DNA from: Sphingomonas tagetis
GTDB lineage: Bacteria > Pseudomonadota > Alphaproteobacteria > Sphingomonadales > Sphingomonadaceae
Direction: 5' to 3'
DNA: 64,000 nucleotides
NCBI RefSeq assembly: GCF_024211275.1
Contig: NZ_JAMLDX010000003.1
Coordinates: 248,001 to 312,000, forward strand
Shown: positions 35,136 through 43,862 of the stretch, in pieces
Layout: every line of letters starts with the position of its first letter
Numbering within the stretch: position 1 is the first letter of the stretch
Notes under the pieces: model-generated
Told to the model about the DNA's origin: nothing
The model's database searches: none
Seen by the model: the letters and a program-made list of their open reading frames with translations, nothing else
Position numbers and translations under genes: made by a program

Positions 35136-35935
35136 GGGTCAATGTCGCCCTTGGCTATGGCCTGACCGGATTGCTCATCGCGGTGATCCTGCTCGGCTTC
35201 GTGTGGCTGCCATATGATCCGATCGCGATCGATCTCGACCATACGCTGGCGCGGCCGTCGCTGTCACACTGGCTCGGCACCGATGAGTTCGGGCGCGATG
35301 TCGCCGCGCGCGCGATGCTGGGCGCGCGGATCAGCGTGCTGATCGCGCTGCAGACGGTCGCGCTGGCGATCGCGCTGGGGACGGCGCTCGGCGTGCTCGG
35401 CGGATTCGTGCGCGGCTGGACCGACCGGCTGCTGATGACCGCGAGCGATGCGATCCTCGCCTTTCCCGGTATCCTGCTCGCGCTCGCGATGATCGCGGTG
35501 CTGGGGCCGAGCCGCCACAGCATCGTGATCGCGCTCGCCATCGCCTATCTGCCCTCGACGATCCGCATCGTGCGCTCGGCCGTGCTGTCGATCCGCGAGC
35601 GCGAATATGTCGAGGCGTCGCGCGTCGCCGGTGATGGCGCGCTCTACACGATGTGGCGCCATGTCCTGCCCAATGCGACGCCGCCGATCATCGTGCTGGC
35701 GACGAGCATGTTCGGCTGGGTGGTGCTGTCGGAAAGCGCGCTTAGCTTCCTCGGCGTCGGTGTGCCGCCGCCCGAGCCAACCTGGGGCAACATGCTGTCT
35801 TCGGCGCGGCCCTACATGCATGGTGCGGCGTATCTGAGCATCGCGCCGGGCCTGTGCATCGTCGCGACATTGCTGGGCATCAATATGCTGGGCGACGCGC
35901 TGCGCGACCGGTTCGATCCGAGGGCGGGGCGATGA
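35132..35935 (+). CDS. DppC-type ABC importer permease
   Basis: 267 aa from the ATG at 35132, overlapping the DppB-like stop. DppC hallmarks: HWLGTDEFGRDVAARAMLGARISV near the N-terminus, the EAA loop (REYVEASRVAGDGALYTMWRHVLPN) and the C-terminal INMLGDALRDRFDPR. Second half of the permease heterodimer. It overlaps the ATPase gene by 4 nt, so the three transport genes are translationally coupled. Confidence 0.92.
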   Translation: MRVNVALGYGLTGLLIAVILLGFVWLPYDPIAIDLDHTLARPSLSHWLGTDEFGRDVAARAMLGARISVLIALQTVALAIALGTALGVLGGFVRGWTDRLLMTASDAILAFPGILLALAMIAVLGPSRHSIVIALAIAYLPSTIRIVRSAVLSIREREYVEASRVAGDGALYTMWRHVLPNATPPIIVLATSMFGWVVLSESALSFLGVGVPPPEPTWGNMLSSARPYMHGAAYLSIAPGLCIVATLLGINMLGDALRDRFDPRAGR

Positions 35936-37548
35936 GCGAGGCGTTCCTGCTAGAGGTCGATGGTCTGCGCATCGAGACCGAGGGTCCCGAGCCGCGCGCG
36001 CTGCTCGAAGGGCTTAGCTTCACGTTGCGTCCGGGCGAGCGGCTTGGCATCGTGGGCGAATCCGGCAGCGGCAAGACGATGGCGACACGCGCGATCCCGC
36101 GGTTGCTGTCGCCGGGCGTGCGCATCGTCGCGGGCCGTATCCGCTTCGACGGGCGCGACCTGACCACCGCGAGCGAGGAAGAATTGCGCGCGGTGCGCGG
36201 GGCGGGGATCGGCCTCGTGTTCCAGGAGCCGATGACGTCGCTCAACCCGGCGCTCAAGATCGGGCGGCAGCTCGCAGAGGGGCTCGCGCTTCACCGCAGG
36301 CTGGGCGACGCCGAGATGCGCGAGCGGATCGTCGCGATGCTCCGCCGTGTGCGCATCAAGGACCCCGAAGCCGCGCTCGACCGCTATCCGCACGAATTTT
36401 CGGGCGGGATGCGGCAGCGGATCATGCTCGCCTCGGTGCTGCTGCTCGCGCCCAAGCTGGTGATTGCCGACGAGCCGACCACGGCGCTCGACACGCTCAG
36501 CCAGCGCGAAGTGCTCGAACTGATGGTCGAGCTCACCGCCGAGTTCGGCACCGGGCTGCTGCTGATCACCCACGATCTCGGGCTGGTCGCGCAATATACC
36601 GACCGCGCGTTGGTGCTGGAAAAGGGTGTGCTGGTGGAGGAGGGCGATACCCGCCAGGTCCTCTCCGCCCCCAAGCATCCCTACACCGCCAAGCTGGTCG
36701 GATCGATGCCCAAGCGAGTCGAGGACCGCCAGCCGGTGGCGGATACGTCGCCGGTGCTGGAGATCGACGGCGCGGTGGTCGAATATGCCGGCAAGTCCGG
36801 GCTGTTGCGGTCCGCCGCGCCGGTGCGCGTGATCGACGGCGTCGAATTGACCGTGCGCCCCGGTGAGATCGTCGCGCTAGTCGGCGGCAGCGGCTCGGGC
36901 AAAACCACGCTCGGGCGTGCCTCGCTGGGCTTGAAGCCGCTCGCCGGCGGCGAGATCCGTTTCCGCGGCGTGCCGCTCGGGCAGATGTCGCGCGGCCAGC
37001 GGGCCGACTTCCGCCGCGCGGCGCAGCTTGTTTTTCAGGACCCGTTCTCCTCGCTCGACCCGCGGATGCGGATCGGTGAGATCGTCGGCGCGACGCTCCG
37101 CCACGTCCCCGGCATCGACCGCGCCGAGCGCCGCCGCCGGGTCGCGGCGAGCCTCGCCGATGTCGGGCTGACGGGGTTCGGGGACCGGTTGCCGCACCAG
37201 ATGTCGGGCGGCCAGCGCCAGCGAGTCGCGATCGCCCGCGCGATCGTCGGCGATCCCGACCTGATCGTCGCGGATGAGCCGGTGTCGGCGCTCGACCTTA
37301 CCATCCAGCTGCAGGTGCTCTCGCTGATGCAGCGGCTGCAGGCCGAGCGCGGTTTCGCCTGCCTGTTCATCACCCACGATCTCGCGGTGGTCGAGCAGAT
37401 CGCGGATCGGGTCGTGGTGCTCGATCAGGGGCGAATCGTCGAGGAAGGCGCGACCGAAGCGGTCTTCGCCGACCCGCGCAGCGGCTATACGCGCGAGCTT
37501 CTCGCGGCCACGCCGGGCCTCGCGCTACGCGCGCTCGCCGAAGCCTGA
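35932..37548 (+). CDS. Fused DppD-DppF-type ABC ATPase
   Basis: 538 aa with two complete nucleotide-binding domains in one chain. NBD1 has Walker A GESGSGKT, signature SGGMRQR and Walker B LVIADEPTTALD. NBD2 has Walker A GGSGSGKT, signature SGGQRQR and Walker B LIVADEPVSALD, with switch His in ITHDLA. This GsiA/YejF-like fusion replaces separate DppD and DppF. It powers the importer with the two upstream permeases. No binding-protein gene is adjacent; the candidate lies 15 kb downstream at 52,333. Confidence 0.92.
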   Translation: MSEAFLLEVDGLRIETEGPEPRALLEGLSFTLRPGERLGIVGESGSGKTMATRAIPRLLSPGVRIVAGRIRFDGRDLTTASEEELRAVRGAGIGLVFQEPMTSLNPALKIGRQLAEGLALHRRLGDAEMRERIVAMLRRVRIKDPEAALDRYPHEFSGGMRQRIMLASVLLLAPKLVIADEPTTALDTLSQREVLELMVELTAEFGTGLLLITHDLGLVAQYTDRALVLEKGVLVEEGDTRQVLSAPKHPYTAKLVGSMPKRVEDRQPVADTSPVLEIDGAVVEYAGKSGLLRSAAPVRVIDGVELTVRPGEIVALVGGSGSGKTTLGRASLGLKPLAGGEIRFRGVPLGQMSRGQRADFRRAAQLVFQDPFSSLDPRMRIGEIVGATLRHVPGIDRAERRRRVAASLADVGLTGFGDRLPHQMSGGQRQRVAIARAIVGDPDLIVADEPVSALDLTIQLQVLSLMQRLQAERGFACLFITHDLAVVEQIADRVVVLDQGRIVEEGATEAVFADPRSGYTRELLAATPGLALRALAEA

Positions 37549-37565
37549 CGCCAGCCTGACAGAAG

Positions 37566-37592
37566 ATGTATTTTTAGCTTTACAAAAAACAA
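37566..37592. promoter_or_regulatory. Weak candidate operator before the TonB receptor gene
   Basis: In an AT-rich stretch 100 nt upstream of the receptor, ATGT and ACAA are 19 nt apart. AGATG...CATCT also forms an inverted repeat around it (about 37563-37598). It resembles the 26-bp operator family in composition and outer half-sites only; the inner TATTGA half-sites are missing. Confidence 0.3.
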
Positions 37593-37691
37593 TCATCTAT
37601 TATCGTCGGTCGAAATACAAAGCTGGCGCGACCAGCTGTCCGCACAGGGAAACCGACCGAGATCGGGGCAGCAAGGGCAAGGGGAAGAGAC

Positions 37692-39866
37692 ATGAAGAAC
37701 GGTGATCTGGTTCGTTCGAAGGCGTCGGTGGCGAGTGCGCTCGCACTGGCGCTGGCCATTCCAAACATTGCCTGGGCGCAGAGCGGCGCCGCGGAGGAAG
37801 AAGACACGGGCGAAATCGTCGTCACCGGCGAGCGCGCCAACGAATTCGGCACCGATACGGTTCAGTCGGGCAGCTTCCGCAACGCCAAGATTCTCGACGT
37901 GCCGCTGACGATCGCGGTGATCCCCGCGGCCGTGCTGCAATCGCAGCAGGCGATCGAGCTGATCGATGCCGTGCGCAACACGCCGGGGGTGTCGTCGACC
38001 GGCACGGGCACGGTTGCGTATCAGAACATCACGATCCGCGGCATCACCGCCGACACGCGCGCCAATTTCCGCCTCAACGGTTCGCTGAACGTCATCTCGG
38101 CAACCGCCTTCCCGCTCGAGAACAAGGACCGCGTCGAAGTGCTCAAGGGCGCGTCGGCGCTCTATTACGGCTTCTCCTCGCCCGCCGGTATCGTCAACCT
38201 GGTGATGAAGCGCCCGACCCGCGAACTGCTGTTCTCGACGACGACGTTCGGCGACACCAATAGCGGCATCGGCCAGCATGCCGACCTTGGCGACACGATG
38301 GGGATCTTCGGCTATCGCCTGAACGCGGTCGCTGCGCATCTCGATTCGGGCATCGATTATGCCGACGGCGCACGCTACATGGCCTCGGGCACGTTCGACC
38401 TGAAGCCGACCAACAACCTGACCATCACCGCCGATATCGAGTGGTTCCAGAAGCACATCGTCGAGCCGGCCTTCTTCGTGCTGACGCAGCCCGCGGTCGG
38501 GACGGCGATGCCCATTCCGGACGTCCAGCTGCTTGAAGCGAAAACGAACATCGGCGGCGCGGATTGGGATTACAACAAGACGCACGAACTCAACCTGCTC
38601 GGCAAGGTCGTGTACGAGATCGCCGCGGACTGGGACGTTTCGGGCTATTACGGCCAGTCGCGGATGGTGCGGTTCCGCAACAATCCGCAGTTCGGCTTTC
38701 TCAACCTGGCCCAGCAGACGACGTCGCTCAATCCGTCCAGTGCGACCTATGGCGTCGGGCGCGTTCAATTCTCGGGCCAGCAGGCGGTGTTCAAGAACAC
38801 CAACTATGCGCTGGAGGTGAACGGCAAGTTCCGCTTTGGCAACATCACCAATGAAGTGCTGATCGGCGCCTCGCGCACGCTTCGCGCCAACGCCTCGTCG
38901 CCCAATGTGCGTCAGTCGTTCACCCAGAATTTCGTCCGTCCGGTGTATATTCCGAACCCCAGCATCCCCTATTCGGCGATGCCGCCGGTGTCGAAGATCG
39001 ACGACAAGGGCATCTATCTGTTCAACCGGTTGAGCTTCAACGACGTCGTCCAGGTGCTCGGCGGTATCCGCAAGAGCTGGTACAAGAATGACGGGTCGAT
39101 CAACACGATCACCAAGACGCCCTATACGGCCGAGCCGATGGCCTATTCGGTGGGCGCGGTCATCAAGCCGGTCGAATGGGCCAGCATCTACGGCACCTAT
39201 ATCGAGGGTCTCGAGGAAACCCCCGCCGCCCCGTCCAACACCGACAATGCGACCGCGGTGTTCGATCCGACGATCAGCAGCCAGTATGAAGCCGGCATCA
39301 AGATCCAGCCGCGCTCGAACCTGCTGTTCCAGGCGGCCTATTTCAAGATCGACCGCGGCGCGGCCTATGTCGGCCCGCCGCTGCCCGGGCAGACGCTGGG
39401 GCATTACTACACCGACGGGCGGCAAATCTATGAAGGCGCCGAGTTCAGCCTGACCGGCTATGTCGTGCCCGATCTGGCGGTGAACGTCGCGGCGATGGTG
39501 CTGTCCGCCAAGTATCGCGACCAGCCGGTGATCGCCGGCAACCGCGTCGATGGCACGCCGAAGAGCAGCTGGTCGGTGTCGGGCGAGTACCGCCTGTCGT
39601 GGCTGGACCCGCAATTGAAGATCAGCGGCGGCGTCTATCATACCGGCAGCCAGGCGGTGAACGCGAACAACCAGGCGTTCGCCGATCCCTACACCACCTT
39701 CGACGTCGGCGGCTCCTACACGTTCGTGATGGGCGAGCGCGAGGTGGTGGCGCGGATCAACGGCCAGAATGTCGGAGGCAAGAAATACTGGTCGTCGGTC
39801 GGCGGGAACTCGCTCGGCATGGCGCCGCCGCCCTCCGTGAAGCTTTCACTTGCGTTCAAATACTGA
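37692..39866 (+). CDS. TonB-dependent outer-membrane receptor (siderophore-receptor type)
   Basis: 724 aa. Signal peptide (ends IAWAQ), then a TonB-box-like acidic stretch with EIVVTGER, and a plug domain (LTIAVIPAAVLQSQQAIELIDAVRNTPGVSS, ITIRGI, DRVEVLKGASALYYGFSSPAGIVN). A 22-strand-type barrel follows, ending in VKLSLAFKY with the terminal aromatic. The plug closely follows the FhuA/FpvA siderophore class, but sphingomonads use this class for many ligands. Between a dipeptide importer and an imino-acid operon, uptake of the island's substrate is as likely as iron uptake. Confidence 0.92.
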   Translation: MKNGDLVRSKASVASALALALAIPNIAWAQSGAAEEEDTGEIVVTGERANEFGTDTVQSGSFRNAKILDVPLTIAVIPAAVLQSQQAIELIDAVRNTPGVSSTGTGTVAYQNITIRGITADTRANFRLNGSLNVISATAFPLENKDRVEVLKGASALYYGFSSPAGIVNLVMKRPTRELLFSTTTFGDTNSGIGQHADLGDTMGIFGYRLNAVAAHLDSGIDYADGARYMASGTFDLKPTNNLTITADIEWFQKHIVEPAFFVLTQPAVGTAMPIPDVQLLEAKTNIGGADWDYNKTHELNLLGKVVYEIAADWDVSGYYGQSRMVRFRNNPQFGFLNLAQQTTSLNPSSATYGVGRVQFSGQQAVFKNTNYALEVNGKFRFGNITNEVLIGASRTLRANASSPNVRQSFTQNFVRPVYIPNPSIPYSAMPPVSKIDDKGIYLFNRLSFNDVVQVLGGIRKSWYKNDGSINTITKTPYTAEPMAYSVGAVIKPVEWASIYGTYIEGLEETPAAPSNTDNATAVFDPTISSQYEAGIKIQPRSNLLFQAAYFKIDRGAAYVGPPLPGQTLGHYYTDGRQIYEGAEFSLTGYVVPDLAVNVAAMVLSAKYRDQPVIAGNRVDGTPKSSWSVSGEYRLSWLDPQLKISGGVYHTGSQAVNANNQAFADPYTTFDVGGSYTFVMGEREVVARINGQNVGGKKYWSSVGGNSLGMAPPPSVKLSLAFKY

Positions 39867-39894
39867 CGCCGGGCCCTCTCCCGTGACGTATCTC

Positions 39895-39926
39895 GCCGCG
39901 CATCCACCGGGTGCGCGGCCTTTTTT
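39895..39926 (+). terminator. Rho-independent terminator after the TonB receptor
   Basis: The 8-bp stem GCCGCGCA / TGCGCGGC (39895-39902 with 39912-39919) closes a 9-nt loop and is followed by C and six T residues. It lies 28 nt after the receptor stop and separates the uptake operon from the GntR gene. Confidence 0.85.
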
Positions 39927-40031
39927 CATGTCGGCTCGTCCATGGCCGTGGCGCCGCTTTGCATTCTTCGGCGCAAAAGTATATTCGGAGCGACCGCCTC
40001 GAGACCGGGGCATATCGAGAATGGTTTGCGC

Positions 40032-40958
40032 ATGAACGTCGCCGCCGCGGTCCGCCGTACCGAAGAGTCCAGCTCCCTCCGCGCGAGCCGCCTTCAGGCC
40101 GATCTGGCCGCACGGATCCTGCGCATGCTCAAGGAGCGGGGCGCGGGGCCGGGCTATCATCTGGTCGAGCTCGACCTGTGCCGCATGTTCGACGTGTCGC
40201 GCACGCCGGTTCGCGGCGCGCTGCGCCTGCTGGCCGAGCAGGGTGCGGTCGAGGCGCGGGCCAATCGCGGCTATGTGCTGCGCGAACCGGTGGTCAGCGC
40301 GCCCGACAGCGAGCCGGTGAGTCTGGAGGAAGAGGCCGACCGCCGGCTGTTCGTCGAGATCGCCAAGGCGCGCAACGCCGGGCGCCTGCCCGACCAGTGC
40401 AGCCAGCAGGAGATCGTCCGCATCCTCGGCGTCAAGCTCGCGACGGTCGTGCGGGTGATGCGCCAGTTGCAGGAACTCGGGCTGGTCGAGCGCAAGCCGG
40501 GCAATGGCTGGTCGTTCGCGCTGCCGATCAATTCGGGCCGTGCGCGGCAGGAAAGCTATGCGTTCCGCGCGCTCATCGAACCGGCCGGGCTGGTCGAAAG
40601 CACGTTCGAGCTCGACCGCGACTGGATGGAACGGTCGCGCGCGCGGCATCTGGCGTTCCGCAAGCGCAAATGGCGCGATACGCTGGCGGTGGAATTCTTC
40701 GAGATCAACTCTGACTTTCACGAGCAGCTCGCGCGCTGCTCGGGCAACCGCTACATCCTCGACTCGGTCCAGCGCCAGAACCGGCTGCGCTCGTTCCTCA
40801 ACATCCAGTGGGTGAACGGGGTTGAGCGTGTGGTCGATTCGATCGACGAGCATCTCGAGATCCTCGATATTCTCGATGCTGGCGATAATGCGCGCGCCTG
40901 CCAGCTGCTCAAGGAGCATCTGGTCTATGCCCGCGACGTCGCGCCGACCGTCACCTAA
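40032..40958 (+). CDS. GntR-family regulator with two winged-helix domains and an FCD domain
   Basis: 308 aa from the ATG at 40032. Residues 20-85 form a GntR winged helix (LQADLAARILRMLKERG, DVSRTPVRGALRLLAEQGAVE, NRGYVLRE). Residues 103-165 form a second winged helix (LFVEIAKARNAGRLP, SQQEIVRILGVKLATVVRVM, LGLVERKPGNGWSF). Residues 175-300 are a helical FCD-type ligand domain, with possible metal/ligand His in NSDFHEQLARCSGN and DEHLEIL. FadR-type proteins normally have only one DNA-binding domain. Operator D begins 4 nt after its stop, in front of the proC operon, so it is the best candidate for the protein that reads the 26-bp operators. Confidence 0.85.
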   Translation: MNVAAAVRRTEESSSLRASRLQADLAARILRMLKERGAGPGYHLVELDLCRMFDVSRTPVRGALRLLAEQGAVEARANRGYVLREPVVSAPDSEPVSLEEEADRRLFVEIAKARNAGRLPDQCSQQEIVRILGVKLATVVRVMRQLQELGLVERKPGNGWSFALPINSGRARQESYAFRALIEPAGLVESTFELDRDWMERSRARHLAFRKRKWRDTLAVEFFEINSDFHEQLARCSGNRYILDSVQRQNRLRSFLNIQWVNGVERVVDSIDEHLEILDILDAGDNARACQLLKEHLVYARDVAPTVT

Positions 40959-40961
40959 TAC

Positions 40962-40987
40962 TTGTATTATTGATTTCAATAAGACAA
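40962..40987 (+). promoter_or_regulatory. Operator D of the 26-bp family, upstream of proC
   Basis: TTGTAT, then TATTGATTTCAATA (inner half-sites TATTGA and TCAATA are exact inverted repeats 2 nt apart), then AGACAA. TTGT and ACAA are 18 nt apart. This is the most complete example of the family. It lies 30 nt upstream of the proC start. Confidence 0.75.
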
Positions 40988-41017
40988 TATCCTGCGCAAG
41001 CAGCAGGAGGTTCAGCC

Positions 41018-41827
41018 GTGTCGTTCGAGGTTTCGATCATCCTTTTCGGTGGCGGCCGGATGGGCTCGGCGATGCTGCGCGGCTGGATCGCGAGCGGGAT
41101 CGGCCCGGGCGCGATCCATGTGATGACGCCGCGTCCGGACGAGGCGCTGCTCGGGCTGGCGGCGGAATGCGGGGTCCGGGTCAATCCGCCACTGACGGCG
41201 CGGGCGGGGCAGGCCGTGGTCCTCGCGGTGAAACCGCAGCGTGTCGCCGAGATCGCTGACCAGATCGCCACGATCGCGACGCCGGATACGCTCATCGTCT
41301 CGGTGATGGCGGGCAAGACGATCGCCGATCTTCGCATGCTGTTTCCGGAGGTGCCGAGCTTCGTGCGCGCCATGCCCAATTTGCCGGCCGCGGTGGGGAG
41401 CGGGATGACCGTTGCGGTGGCCGACTGTTCCGCTGGGCAGCGCCTGCTGGCCGAGCGGCTGTTGTCGAGCACCGGGGCTTTCGAATGGCTCGACGACGAA
41501 GCGCTGATGGACGCGGCCACAGGCGTTTCGGGATCGGGGCCGGCTTATCTCTTCTACATCGCCGATTGCCTGACCTCGGCGGGGATCGCGGCAGGTTTGC
41601 CCGCGGAGGTCGCCGAGCGGTTGGCGCGTGCGACGGTCGCCGGCGCGGGAGCGATGCTCGCGCCGGATGGACCCAGTGCGGAGCAGCTTCGCCGCGACGT
41701 GACCTCGCCCAACGGGACGACGCAGGCGGGACTTGAGATACTGACGGCGGATGGCGTGCTGATGGGGCTGGTCGAGCAGACCGTCGCAGCGGCGGCGATG
41801 CGGGCGCGCGAGCTGGCGGCGGCATGA
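41018..41827 (+). CDS. proC: Pyrroline-5-carboxylate reductase
   Basis: 269 aa, GTG start preceded by AGCAGGAGG. Rossmann NAD(P) site IILFGGGRMGSAML. The ProC signature is present near the C-terminus (GVSGSGPAYLFYIADCLTSAG ... SPNGTTQAGLEIL). It reduces a cyclic imine (P5C) to proline. Here it is the first gene of an operon with a Pyr2C-reductase-like gene and a trans-3-hydroxyproline dehydratase, under operator D, so it may serve imine handling in catabolism rather than proline biosynthesis. It overlaps the next gene by 4 nt. Confidence 0.9.
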   Translation: MSFEVSIILFGGGRMGSAMLRGWIASGIGPGAIHVMTPRPDEALLGLAAECGVRVNPPLTARAGQAVVLAVKPQRVAEIADQIATIATPDTLIVSVMAGKTIADLRMLFPEVPSFVRAMPNLPAAVGSGMTVAVADCSAGQRLLAERLLSSTGAFEWLDDEALMDAATGVSGSGPAYLFYIADCLTSAGIAAGLPAEVAERLARATVAGAGAMLAPDGPSAEQLRRDVTSPNGTTQAGLEILTADGVLMGLVEQTVAAAAMRARELAAA

Positions 41828-42768
41828 GCCTGCCGCGCGTGATCGATGGCGAGACGGCGCGGGCGGCGCTAGGTTTTCCCGAGTTGATTGCGGCGCTGCG
41901 GTCTGCCTTTGCTGAAGGCGCGGTCGTACCGCCGCGCCACCATCACGAGATCGAATCACCGGGCGGTCCGGCGGCGACGCTGTTGCTGATGCCGGCGTGG
42001 CAGGAGGGCGGTCTGCTCGGCGTCAAGATCGCGACGATCCATCCCGGCAATGGCGCGCTGGGACTGCCGGGGGTGCATGCGAGTTACCTGCTAGCCGAAG
42101 CGGCGACGGGGCGGCCGCTCGCACTGATCGACGGCGACGCGATCACCGCGCGGCGAACGATCGCAGCATCGGCGCTGGCCGCCGATCATTGCGCGCGGCC
42201 CGATGCGCGGACGCTGCTCGTCGTTGGCGCGGGGCGCGTGGCGAGCCTGGCGGCCGAGGCGTTCGCGGCGGTGCGGCCGATCGAACGCGTGCGAATCTGG
42301 AACCCGACGGCGGCTAAGGCGGAAGCGCTGGCGGTTGAGCTGGCGGCACAAGGCTTCGATGCAGCCGCGACCGGCGATCTCGCGAGGGCGGCGGGCGAGG
42401 CCGACATCGTCACCTGCGCCACGCTGTCGACCACGCCGCTGATCCGCGGCGAGTGGCTGAGGCCGGGCGCACATCTGGACCTGATCGGCAGCTTTACGCC
42501 CGGCATGCGCGAGGCGGACGATGCCTGCTTCGCCGAGGCTCGGGTGTTCGTCGACGCGCGTGAAGCGCTCGATGAATCCGGGGACCTGCTCGGCCCGATC
42601 GCATCGGGCGTATTCGCCGCCACCCGCCTCGCCGGCACACTTGCCGACCTGTGCACCGGGCGCGTGGCGGGGCGCGTCACGCTCGGCGAGCGCACCATCT
42701 TCAAGGCGGTGGGTACCGCGCTCGCCGATCTTGCGGCGGCGGCGCTGATCTACCGCGCCATGACCTGA
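41824..42768 (+). CDS. Ornithine cyclodeaminase/mu-crystallin family, probable Pyr2C reductase
   Basis: 314 aa. The family is shown by GVKIATIHPGN (substrate-binding Lys), DGDAITARRTIAASALAA, the Rossmann loop VVGAGRVASLAAEAF, and HLDLIGSFTPGMREADD. The last block is characteristic of NAD(P)H-dependent 1-pyrroline-2-carboxylate reductases (LhpI type) rather than true ornithine cyclodeaminases. The next gene should produce 1-pyrroline-2-carboxylate from trans-3-hydroxy-L-proline, so this protein would complete the known two-step route to L-proline. It is coupled to proC by an ATGA overlap. Confidence 0.85.
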   Translation: MSLPRVIDGETARAALGFPELIAALRSAFAEGAVVPPRHHHEIESPGGPAATLLLMPAWQEGGLLGVKIATIHPGNGALGLPGVHASYLLAEAATGRPLALIDGDAITARRTIAASALAADHCARPDARTLLVVGAGRVASLAAEAFAAVRPIERVRIWNPTAAKAEALAVELAAQGFDAAATGDLARAAGEADIVTCATLSTTPLIRGEWLRPGAHLDLIGSFTPGMREADDACFAEARVFVDAREALDESGDLLGPIASGVFAATRLAGTLADLCTGRVAGRVTLGERTIFKAVGTALADLAAAALIYRAMT

Positions 42769-42776
42769 GGAATATC

Positions 42777-43862
42777 ATGGGCCAGCCCGTTATCATCGCC
42801 GTCACCGACATGCACACGGCGGGCGAGCCCGTGCGGATCGTGGAGCGCGGCTATCCCGAGCTGCGTGGCGCGACGATCCTCGAGAAGCGGCGCGACGCGC
42901 TGACGCACCACGACGCGTTGCGCACGATGCTGATGCTCGAACCGCGCGGGCATGACGGCATGTACGGTGTGATCCCGACCGCGCCGTGTGCGCCGGACGC
43001 CGATCTCGCCGCGCTGTTCACCCATCAGGACGGCTACAGCACGATGTGCGGCCATGCGACGATCGCGATCGGGCGCTGGGCGGTCGATAGCGGCCGGGTC
43101 GCGCTGCACGACGGGCGCGCGTCGTTCAACCTCGAGGCGCCGTGCGGGGTGATCCGCGTCGAGGTCGAGCAGGATGGGGCCGGGGCGCCGCGCGTCGCGT
43201 TTGAGAGCGTCGAATCCTTTGCCCATGCGATCGATGTCGATGTGGCCACGCCGCATCACGGCAGCGTGCGGCTGGATATCGCGTTCGGCGGTGCCTTCTA
43301 CGCGATCCTGCCCGCCTCGCGGATCGGGCTGTCGCTGCTTGAATCGCCGCTCGCCGATCTGGTCGCGGCCGGGGTTGAGGTCACCGACGCGGCGCGCGCC
43401 GCAGTTGCGATCACGCATCCGAGCGAGCCCGACCTTGGTTTCCTCTACGGCACGATCCTGACCGACGATGTCGATCTGGGCGCGCATGGCGGGGCGGCGA
43501 GCAGCAATTTGTGTATCTTCGCCGAAGGGCAGATCGACCGCTCGCCGACCGGGAGCGGCGTCACCGCGCGGATCGCGCTCGCTGCTGCGCGCGGTACGAT
43601 GACGCCGGGGCAAAGCTGCGAGATTCGCGGCGTGTCGGGCGAGGGCTTCATCGGGACACTCGCCTCGGTGCGGCCGGGGCCGCACGGCCCGGTATCGCGC
43701 GCGCGGGTCGAAGGCCGGGCTTACTATTCGGGGCGCTCGGAACTGATCGCCGAGCCGGGCGACCGTTTCGCGCATGGCTTCACCTGCCGCGCCGGGTCGT
43801 GGACGCGCTGCCCGGCTAGCGCGTCGCGCGCAGCGTCGGCCAAGCGCGTGCGGCGCTGTTGA
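42777..43862 (+). CDS. Trans-3-hydroxy-L-proline dehydratase (proline racemase superfamily)
   Basis: 361 aa from the ATG at 42777 (TGAGGAA upstream). The first catalytic Cys is kept (TMCGHATIA, Cys91), but the second is Thr258 in DRSPTGSG. In this superfamily the Cys/Thr pair marks trans-3-hydroxy-L-proline dehydratases, while Cys/Cys marks racemases and epimerases. The product, 1-pyrroline-2-carboxylate, is the substrate of the reductase encoded just upstream. The C-terminus is Arg/Ser-rich and its last 47 nt overlap the converging serine-hydrolase gene. Confidence 0.85.
   Translation: MGQPVIIAVTDMHTAGEPVRIVERGYPELRGATILEKRRDALTHHDALRTMLMLEPRGHDGMYGVIPTAPCAPDADLAALFTHQDGYSTMCGHATIAIGRWAVDSGRVALHDGRASFNLEAPCGVIRVEVEQDGAGAPRVAFESVESFAHAIDVDVATPHHGSVRLDIAFGGAFYAILPASRIGLSLLESPLADLVAAGVEVTDAARAAVAITHPSEPDLGFLYGTILTDDVDLGAHGGAASSNLCIFAEGQIDRSPTGSGVTARIALAAARGTMTPGQSCEIRGVSGEGFIGTLASVRPGPHGPVSRARVEGRAYYSGRSELIAEPGDRFAHGFTCRAGSWTRCPASASRAASAKRVRRC

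Noticed and set aside
37593..39641. 682-codon open frame on the minus strand
   Set aside because: Lies fully antisense to a clear TonB receptor gene; composition is the typical Arg/His-rich shadow of a GC-rich coding strand.
37692..39866. Siderophore system
   Set aside because: The receptor is of siderophore type, but there are no siderophore synthesis genes or Fur-like box seen; placed in the catabolic island instead.
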